Assembly (NCBI RefSeq): GCF_900100495.1
Contig: NZ_FNCT01000006.1
Coordinates: forward strand, 124,001 to 188,000
Direction of reading: 5' to 3'
Source: Pseudomonas benzenivorans
Lineage (GTDB): Bacteria > Pseudomonadota > Gammaproteobacteria > Pseudomonadales > Pseudomonadaceae
DNA: 64,000 bases
Numbering within the stretch: the stretch's first letter is position 1; each line of letters starts with the position of its first letter. Below are positions 43,930 through 53,800 of this stretch, one piece after another. A model generated the notes under the pieces. The model was not told the DNA's origin and did not search any database. It saw nothing but the letters and a program-made list of their open reading frames with translations. The position numbers were made by a program, and so were the translations under genes.

Positions 43930-44775
43930 TTGTCGTCCTATCATTTCATCTCCGGGCTGCCCCGTTCCGGCTCTACCCTGCTGTCAGCATTGCTTCTGCA
44001 GAATCCCCGCTTTCATGCCGGCATGACCAGCCCGGTCGGCAACCTGTTCTCCAGCCTGCTCGGCCAGTTCAGCGCTGGCAGCGAGTTCGGTCCGGTGATC
44101 GAACAGCCGGTACGCCGTCGGCTGCTGCGCGGCCTCTTCGACAACTACTACAGCGAGCAGGCCGAGAAGTCGCTGGTGTTCGACACCAACCGGCTCTGGT
44201 GCGCCAAGCTCCCGGCCCTGCTCGACCTGTTCCCATCCGCCAAGGTGATCGCCTGCGTGCGCAGTGTCGCCTGGGTGATGGACAGCCTCGAACGCCTGTA
44301 CCGGGCCAACCCCTACGAGAACACCAAGCTGTTCGCCGACGACGCCGAGCGCAATACGGTCTACAGCCGGGTCGACACCCTGGCCCAGCGCAACCGTCTG
44401 GTCGGCTTCGCCTGGGCCGCATTGAAGGAAGCCTATTACGGCGAGCACGCCGGTTCCCTGCTGCTGGTCGACTACGATCTATTGACCCAGGCCCCGGAGA
44501 AGGTGCTGCGGCTGGTCTATGACTTTATCGAGGAGCCCTGGTACCAGCACGATTTCGACAACGTCCACTACGATGCGCCCGAATTCGACCAGGCTCTGGG
44601 CGTTGCCGGCCTGCATCGCGTACGTCCCCAGGTCGCCGCGCAAACCAGGCGTACCGTGCTGCCGCCCGACCTGTTCCAGCAGTATTCGGCTTTGTCGTTC
44701 TGGAACGACGGCGCCGGTAGCACCGCTCATGTCATCCGGGCCAAACCCGAAGAAACCGGCGTGATGCGCCGATAG
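43930..44775 (+). CDS. Sulfotransferase family protein (TTG start)
   Basis: A 281-residue sulfotransferase. The PAPS-binding loop is at the very N-terminus, HFISGLPRSGSTLLSALLLQ, and the 3'-phosphate motif is AKVIACVRSVAWVMDSLERLY near residue 100. The start inferred is TTG at 43930, with AAAGGAG 6 nt upstream; no ATG fits, and the 91 upstream open codons carry no family features. It lies 50 nt before the giant surface protein and shares its operon, so the giant protein (or its glycan) is a candidate substrate. The 314-nt region 43616-43929 shows no gene; it holds the divergent promoters. Confidence 0.82.
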   Translation: MSSYHFISGLPRSGSTLLSALLLQNPRFHAGMTSPVGNLFSSLLGQFSAGSEFGPVIEQPVRRRLLRGLFDNYYSEQAEKSLVFDTNRLWCAKLPALLDLFPSAKVIACVRSVAWVMDSLERLYRANPYENTKLFADDAERNTVYSRVDTLAQRNRLVGFAWAALKEAYYGEHAGSLLLVDYDLLTQAPEKVLRLVYDFIEEPWYQHDFDNVHYDAPEFDQALGVAGLHRVRPQVAAQTRRTVLPPDLFQQYSALSFWNDGAGSTAHVIRAKPEETGVMRR

Positions 44776-44825
44776 AACAAGAAAAATCGCTGCGGCGCCC
44801 CAAGGGCACTGGCAAGGAGGCAACA

Positions 44826-47800
44826 ATGTGGTGGAACAAAGGCGCTAGACAGTCCGGTAAACCAGCCAGCGAGCAGCCACGACCGCCGCTGATCCAGTCG
44901 CTTGAACCGCGCATGATGTTCGATGGCGCGGTGGCCGCCACCCTGGCCAGCGATGTGCCGACCGCTGATACGGCCGCCGACACCACCCATGGAGACGCCG
45001 CCGGCGCGGAAACGAACCAGGACTCCAGCGACAGCTCCCAAGCCGGCGCTGTGGCGGATGCGCAGAATGGCGGTCGCAAGGAAATCGTCTTCGTCGACAC
45101 GCGCGTGCCGGACTACCAAGCCCTGCTGGGGGCTGTCTCGCCGGATGCCGAAGTGGTGCTGCTGAGCACTGATCGCGATGGTGTGCAGCAGATCGCAGAT
45201 GCCTTGGAAACGCGCAGCGGTATCGATGCCATTCATATCATTTCCCACGGTGATGCCGGGGTGCTGCTGCTGGGTAATGCGCCACTGTTCGAAGGCAATC
45301 TCGGCGATTACAGCAGCCAACTGCAGAGCATTGGCGAGGCCCTGACCACGGATGGCGACATCCTGCTCTACGGCTGCGAAGTCGGGGCGGGCAGCGAAGG
45401 GCAGGCCTTCCTGTCGCAACTGGCCAGCATTACCGGCGCCGATATCGCTGCGTCCGATGACGGAACTGGTGGCAGCGCCAAGGGCGCAGATTGGGACCTG
45501 GAAATCACCACCGGCGACGTAACGGCCAGCTATGCACTGAATCTCTCCCAGCTCGGCAGCTACGATCACGTACTGGTTACCACCAGTGTCAACAGCGTCG
45601 CCGGGCTCAAGGCAGCGATTACCACGGGCAACACCGATGGCGTCGATGACGTGATCACCTTGACCGGCAATATCACCTTCGCCTCGGCGGCCGACGCCAT
45701 TTCAATCAACGTCACCGACGGTCAGACCATGAGCATCGTCGGCGGAGGCTTTACCCTGAGCGGCAACAATCTGGCGCGCGTGCTTGATGTATCCAGCTCT
45801 GGTGTGGGTTCCGAGGTAGCCATCAGCAACCTGACAATCAGCAATGGTTTCTTGACTGGCGCAGGCGGCAATACGCCAGGCAACGCTGTGGGGCAAGCCG
45901 GCGGCGACGCACTGGGCGCCAATATTCGTAACACCGGAACTCTGACTATTACCGGCAGTACGATCACTGGAGGCAAGGCGGCTGGCGGCGGCGGCGGCGG
46001 TGGCGGGGCGGGCGGCGGCGGTGGCGCGGGCGGTGGTGGCGGTGGCTTCGGAACCACTTTCGGCGGTGTTGGCGGCACCAACCCGACGCATACGCCAGGC
46101 GCAGCCTCGGCGGGTACGGGTGGCGACGGTGCTGGCTTCGGCAACCTGGTTGGGCGTGGGGGCTCGACTAGCGGCGGTGAGGGTGCGACCTACGGAAACA
46201 GTTATACCGATGGCGGCAGTGGCGGTACCGCCAACAATGGCTCGATCAGCATTGGCGGCGGTGGCGGCGGTGGCGGCTACAGCTTCGGCGGCGGACGCGG
46301 CGGCAACGCAGCGGGCGGTATCTACAACACCGGCACACTTACCATTACCACCAGCAGCATCACCAACAATATTGGCGCAGGTGGCGGTGGTGGTGGCGGC
46401 GGAGCCTCTGGTATCAGTGGCAATGGCGGCGATGCGGGGTCTGGTATTGGTGCCATCTGGAATGCGGGGGGCACCGTTCAGATAGACGCCGCTACGAACA
46501 CCTCATTGGCAACGGGCAATGTCGGCGCAGCCGGTGGCATTGGCGTAACAAACGATGGTGGCAGTTCGAACGGCGCTGCTGGCGCGTCGACCTCGCAGAT
46601 ACGCACAACAGGCGGTGGTACTACCGACACCAACTACAACCCCAACGCCACCCCCACCATCGGCAGCCTCAATAGCGACAGTGTTGCCTGGGCCGGGGTT
46701 GGCAGTACCGTAACCCTGGATTCCGGCGGTAACGCCAGCCTGGGCGATACCGACCTCGAAGCATTGAATGGCGGTAACGGCGACTGGTCGGGGGCGAGCC
46801 TGACGGTGCAGCGCAATGGCACGGCAGTGAGCACCGATGTCCTTGGCTTCGATACCTCGGGCGCGCTCTTTACCGTCAGCGGCAGCGACCTGCAATCCGG
46901 CGGATCCACCTTTGCCACCTTCACCAATACCGGCGGTGTGCTGACCATCAGCTTTACCAGCAGCGCCACAGCGGCGACGACTGCCCTGGTCAACGATATT
47001 GCGCAGCGCATCACCTACCGCAGCGATACCCCCGCCGGCGATGCCACTGTGCGCTTTACCCTGAGCGACGGGGTGGCCAGTGCGACCGCCGATGTGACGG
47101 TGACGAGCGACACCATCTACGTCACCAACACCACCGACACGGCCACCATCAACGTGAGCAATGGGGTGAGTTTCAGCGAGGCGGTGGCGATTGCTGCCGC
47201 CGATGCCACCGGTAGCCAGACGCTGATCTTCAGCAGCAGTTTCAATAGTTCGATGACCCTGGCCGGCGCGTTGGCGATCAACGAGAGCCTGACCATCAAC
47301 GGCGACTCCGCCAGCGGCCTGACCTTTTCGGGCAGCACCATCACCCTGGGTGGCGGCACCACCCTGAATTTTACCAACTCCACCGGCACGGTCACCATCG
47401 CCAGTGCGTTGGCGGGTACCGGTTCGCTGTCCAAGGCGGGTGCCGGCACGCTGGCGTTGAGCAGCACCAGCAATGAAAGCGGCATGTCCGGCGGCATCAG
47501 CGTGACAGCGGGCACGCTGAGCATCAGCAGCGACGACCACCTCTCGTCCGGCACGCTGACGCTCGATGGCGGCACGCTGACCAACAGTGTAAGCGCCTTC
47601 ACCATCGACAACGCCATTGTGTTGGGCGCCAGCGGCGGCACCTTCAATGTCGGTGGAGGCGGTGGCGCCACCACCCTTACCTTGTCCGGCGTCATATCGG
47701 GTAGCGGCAGCCTGACTAAAACGGCGGCGGCCATACTGCAACTCGATGGCAACAACACCTATACCGGCGCCACCAACGTCTCGGCCGGCACCCTGATCGC

Positions 47801-50800
47801 CAACCATAACAACGCGCTGGGTACCACAGCGGGCGCTACCACGGTCAGCTCCGGTGCCACCGTGCGCGTGGCGGGCGGGCTGAGCATCGGCGAAGCCTTC
47901 ACCATCAGTGGTACTGGCAAGACCGTCAGCGCTGTGAACTACGGCGCACTGCACCTGATCAGTGGCACTAGCAGCTTGAGTGGCGCTATCAGCTTGGCCG
48001 CCGGTGCCGACGTCAGCGCCGCCACTGGCAGCACCTTCACCCTTAGCGGTGCGCTGGATGGTGCATTCAATCTGAATAAAACCGATGCGGGCACGCTGAC
48101 GCTGTCCAATGCCGGCAACTCGACCAGCCTGTCCGGCGGCATCAGCGTCAGCGCCGGCACCCTGTCGGTGGCCAGCGATAGCCACCTGAACAGCGGCGGG
48201 CTGACACTGGCCAGCGGCAGCACGCTGGCCTTGACCGGTGCGACCAATATCGACAATGGCATTACCCTGTCCGGCGACGCCACCGTCAGCGCCTCGGCCA
48301 ACGCCATCCTGTCCGGCATCATCAGCGGCGCCAGCAATCTGACCAAGACGGGTGCTTCGACGCTCACCCTGTCCGCCAGCAACACCTACTCGGGCACCAC
48401 CATTGTCTCCGCCGGTACCCTGAGCGTCGGCAGCGACAGCAACCTCGGCAGCGGCGCGCTGACCCTGGCCAGCGGCACCACGCTGGAGGTGACGGGCGCC
48501 ACCACCATCGACAACGCTATCGCTCTGGCCGGTAGTGCCACCGTCAGCAACTCGGCCAACGCCACCCTGTCCGGCGTCATCAGTGGCGCCAACAACCTGA
48601 CCAAGGCGGGCGCCTCGACGCTCACCCTGTCCGCCAGCAACACCTACTCGGGCACCACCACCGTCAGCGCTGGCACCCTGAGCGTCGGCAGCGACAGCAA
48701 CCTCGGCAGCGGCGCGCTGACCCTGGCCAACGGCAGCACGCTGGCCGTGACCGGCGCCACCACCATCGACAACGCCGTCGCCCTTAGCGGCGGCACCGCC
48801 AGCGTCAATACAACCGCCAATGCCACCCTCTCCGGCACTATCACCGGTGCGGGTGGGCTGACCAAAACCGGCGCCGCCGCGCTGACCCTCAGCGGCACCG
48901 ACAGCTATACCGGTGCCACCAGCGTCAATGCCGGTAGCTTGCTGGTCAATGGCGCCTTGTCCGCCACCTCGGCTGCGACTGTGGCGTCCGGCGCTACCCT
49001 GGGCGGCAGCGGCAGCATTTCCAGCAACGTCACGGTAGACAGTGGCGGCACCCTTTCGCCCGGTAACAGTGCGGGCACCCTGACCATCAATGGCGACCTG
49101 ACGATGGCCGCAGGCAGTACCCTGACGGTGGAAATCAACGGCACCACCGCCGGTACCCAATATGACCAGGTGATCGTCAACGGCGCGGTCGATGTCAGCG
49201 GCGCCACTCTGTCGGCTACCCACGGCTATACGCCAGGCAACGGCGACAGCTACACCATCATCGTCAACGACGCGGCCGATGCGGTCACCGGCACCTTCAC
49301 CGGCATCGCGGAGGGCGGCAGCTTCGCCGCGGGCGGCAACTCAACCCAACTCACCGCCAGCTACATCGGTGGTACCGGCAACGACGTCACCCTGACCGCA
49401 CCGATCAATGACGCGCCTGTGGTCGGCAACCTGAACGGCGACAGCGTGGGCCATACCGAGGGCGGCAGCGCGACGCTGCTGGACTCTGGCAGTGATGCGA
49501 CCGTCTTCGACAGCGATTCCGCCGATTTCGACGGCGGCAACGTCACCGTGGCCATCGTCACCAATCGGGTGGACGGCGAGGATCTACTGGCGATTCGCAA
49601 CGAGGGCAGCGGCATCGGCCAGATCGGTGTATCGGGTAGCAACGTCAGCTACGGCGGCGTATTGATCGGTACGTTCGCCGGCGGCAGCGGTAGCAACGAC
49701 CTGGTGATTACCCTGAACGCGAACGCCACACCGGCCGCCGTGCAGGCGCTGGTGCGCAACCTCACTTACGCCAACAGCAACACCACCGACCCGAGCACCA
49801 GCAGTCGCACGGTTCGTGTGACCGTCAACGATGGCGACGGCGGCACCAGCAGCAATGCCGATATTGCGGTCAGCGTCACTGGAGTGAACGATGCGCCGAC
49901 GCTCACGGCCACCGGGGGCACCCCGACCTATACCGAGAACGCCGCCGCGGTCGATCTGTTCAGCGGCGTGAGCATCGGTACCATTGAAGCGGGCCAGACC
50001 ATCACCGGCCTGACCCTGACGGTCAGCAATCTGGCCGATGGCGCCAGCGAGATATTCAGCGTAGACGGCACCGACATCGCGTTGACCAACGGCACCAACG
50101 GCACCACCACGGGCGGCAACGCCATCGATTACAGCGTCAGCGTGACCGGCAGTACCGCCACCATCACCCTTACCGTGGCCGGTGGCTTGAGCACTGCGAC
50201 GGCGCAGACCATGGTCGACGGCATGGGCTACCGCAATGCGAGCGAGACGCCCACCACAGCCAGCCGCGTGGTGACGCTCACCAGCATCACCGATAACGGC
50301 GGCATCAGTAATGGTGGGGTCGACATAACCGCCGTATCGATAGCCGCCACCGTTGCGGTGACGAGCGTCAACGATGCGCCGGTCATCACCGCACCAGGGT
50401 CCATTGGCGTCACGGAGGATGTGGCCAGCGCACTGACGGGTATCAGCTTTGCCGATGTCGATGCAGCCAGCGGCACGGTGACCGCTACGCTCTCGGTCGG
50501 CTCGGGAAGCCTTGCCGCCACCAGCGGCGGCAATGTGACCGTCGCCGGCAGCGGCACCGCCAGCCTGACCCTGACCGGCTCGATTGCCGATATCAACGCC
50601 TTTATCGCCGCCAGCGGCGTGAGCTTCACCACGGCCGGCAATGCCACCGGCGACGTCACCCTTACGGTCGCTATCGACGATGGCGGCAACACCGGCACCG
50701 ACCCGGGCAATAGTGGGACCGGCTCGTCCGAAGCGGACTCCACCACCGTCACCTTGAGCGTCACGGCGGTCAACGATGCGCCGGTGGTGAGCGTGCCGGC

Positions 50801-53800
50801 CAATATCGGCGTCAGCGAAGACACCGCCAGCGCGTTGACCGGTATTTCCTTCAGCGATGTGGACGCCGGCGGCAGCAGCGTTACCGCCACTCTGTCGGTC
50901 GCTTCGGGTGCGCTGGCGGCCACCAGCGGCGGCGGGGTAACGGTTGGCGGCACCAGCTCGGCACTGACCCTGACCGGCACCGTGGCCAATATCAACGCCT
51001 TCATTGCCGGTAGTAATCTGACCTTCACCACCGCGGCCAACGCCACGGCGGACGTGACGCTGACCGTGGCTATCGATGACGGCGGCAATACCGGCAGCGG
51101 CGGTGCACAGACCGACAGCGACACCACCACCTTGCAGGTGAGCGCAGTCAACGACGCGCCCGTCGTCACCACACCGATCTCGATCAACATCGATGAGGAC
51201 GTCGGCACGGCCTTGACCGGCATCAGCATCGCCGATGTGGATGCCGGCAGTGGCTCAGCGACCGCCAGCTTCTCGGTGGCCTCGGGTACCCTGAGCGCTA
51301 CCAGCGCTTCCGGGGTCACGGTGACCGGCTCGGGTACCGGTAGCCTGACCCTGGCGGGCAGCGTTGCCGATATCAACAGCTTTATCGCCGCCAGCGGGCT
51401 CAGCTTCCAGACTGCATTGAACGCGACCAGTAACGTCGTACTAACCGTTGGTATCGCCGACAACGGCAACACCGGCAGCGGCGGCAACCTCACCGATAGC
51501 GACACCGTCACCTTGGTGGTGACGGCGGTGAACGATGCCCCGGTCAATGCTGCGCCCAGTGCCCAGGCGGTCGATCAGGACGCTTCGCTGATCTTCAGCA
51601 GCGGCAACGGCAACCTGATATCCATCAGCGATGTGGATGCGGGCGGCGGCACCGTGCGGGTCACGCTGACCGCCAGCAATGGCCTGATCACGCTGTCCGG
51701 CACCACAGGTTTGAGCTTTATCGTCGGCAGCGGGGCCAACGACGGCAGCATGAGCTTCGAAGGCAGCATTGCCGATATCAACAACGGCCTGAACGGTCTG
51801 ATCTTCTCGCCCACGCCCGGATACAACGGCGCGGCCAGCCTGCAGATCACCAGCAGCGACCTGGGGCTGAGCGGCAGCGGTGGCACCCATACCGACACCG
51901 ATACCATTGCCATTACCGTCAACAGCATTAACCCGGTAGTCACCGCGGTCAACGTGACCAACCCGGACGGCGGCTACAAGGTGGGCGATGTCATCAGCGT
52001 GACGGTCAGCTTCGACCAAGCGGTAACCGTCGATACCACGGGCGGTGTTCCGAGCCTGCTGCTGGAAACCGGCTTGACCGATCGCGCCGCCAGCTACGTC
52101 TCGGGCTCCGGCAGCGATACCCTGACCTTCAGCTACACGGTGCAAGCCGGCGATCTCAGTGCCGATCTCGACTACCAGTCCACTGGCGCCCTGGCCCTGA
52201 ACGGCGCGACCATCCGTAGCGCCACCAGCGACAACGCCATCCTTACCCTGCCAACCCTCGGCGGCGCCGACTCCATCGCCGGCCAGCACGATCTGGTCAT
52301 CGATGGCGTGGCGCCGAGCGTGAGCTCGGTGTCGGTGCCGGCCAACGGCACCTACGTGGCCGGGCAGAACCTCGACTTCACGGTGAACTTCAGCGAGGCG
52401 GTGACCGTCGACACCAGCGGCGGCACGCCGCGCATCGCAATCAGCCTGGACACCGGCGGCACGGTATTCGCCGAGTACATCGCCGGCTCCGGCAGCACCG
52501 CCCTCACCTTCCGCCTGACGGTGGCCAGTGGTCAGCTGGACAGCAACGGCATCACCCTGGGCAGCAGCATCCAGGCCAACGGCGGTACCTTGAGCGACGC
52601 GGTAGGCAATGCGGCGATGACCACGCTCAACGGCGTGGGCTCGACCAGCGGCGTGCTGGTGGATGCGGTGAATCCGGTGGTGGCTTCGGTGAACGTGCCG
52701 GCCAACGGCGCGTACAACGCCGGCGACGTGCTGAGCTTCACGGTCAACGCCAGCGAGGCGGTCCAGATCGACACCAGCGGCGGCACGCCGCGGTTGGCGC
52801 TGGATATCGGCGGGGTGACCCGCTACGCGACCTATGTGTCCGGCTCAGGCAGCGGAGCGCTGCTGTTCCAGTACAGCGTGCAGGCCGGCGACACCGATGC
52901 CGATGGCATCGCCGTGAGCGGCCTGGAGGCCAACGGCGGCACGCTGCGCGACGCGGCGGGCAATACCGCCGACCTGACCCTGAACAGCGTGGGCGCCACG
53001 GCGGGCGTGATCGTCGACACCAGCGCCCCGACGGCGAACGGCCTGGTGCGGCTGGACGCGACGCCGACCACGGCGGACAGCGTGCGCTTCACCCTGACCT
53101 TCAGTGAAGGCGTGAGCGGGGTGGACCTCGGCGACTTCGGCCTGGCGACCACCGGCACGGCCAGCGGGACGATCCAGTCCATCGTGCAGATCGATGCGCA
53201 GACCTACCAGATCACCGTCGGCAACCTGAGCGGCGACGGCAGCCTGGGCCTGAACCTGAGCGGCAGCGCTACCAGCATCGTCGACCAGGCGGGCAACGAA
53301 GTGGCCGCCGGGCTGAATGGCGAGGCCTATGTACTGGATAACACCGGCCCGGCGGTCTCTTCGGTCGGCCTGCCGGCCAATTCGGTTTACACCCAGGGAC
53401 AATCCCTGGAGTTCACCGTGACCTTCGATGACAACGTGACCGTGGACACCTCGGGAGGCATGCCGCGCCTCGCCATTCGGCTGGATACCGGCGGCACGGT
53501 ATACGCGGAGTATGTCTCGGGCACTGGTAGCAATGTGCTGACCTTCCGCTACGTGGTGGACTTCGGCCAGGTGGACCGCACCGGCATCACTCTGGATAGC
53601 GCCATTGAGCCAAACGGGGCGAGCCTTAGCGACACCCTCGGTAATGTCGCGAATCTAGCCCTGGTCAGCGTACCCTCGACCGCCGGGCTCGAGGTGAACG
53701 CACCGACACCGCCGGATGGCGGCGATCCGGAATTCCGGATCACACCGTCCGCGCCACCGATCGATCTACCGCCGCCGCCCCCTCCACCGACGCCGGCGCT

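Noticed and set aside
46503..49223. 906-codon minus-strand open frame inside the giant protein gene
   Set aside because: It arises from the repetitive codon pattern of the plus-strand gene and has only Gly/Ala-rich repeats and no start context.
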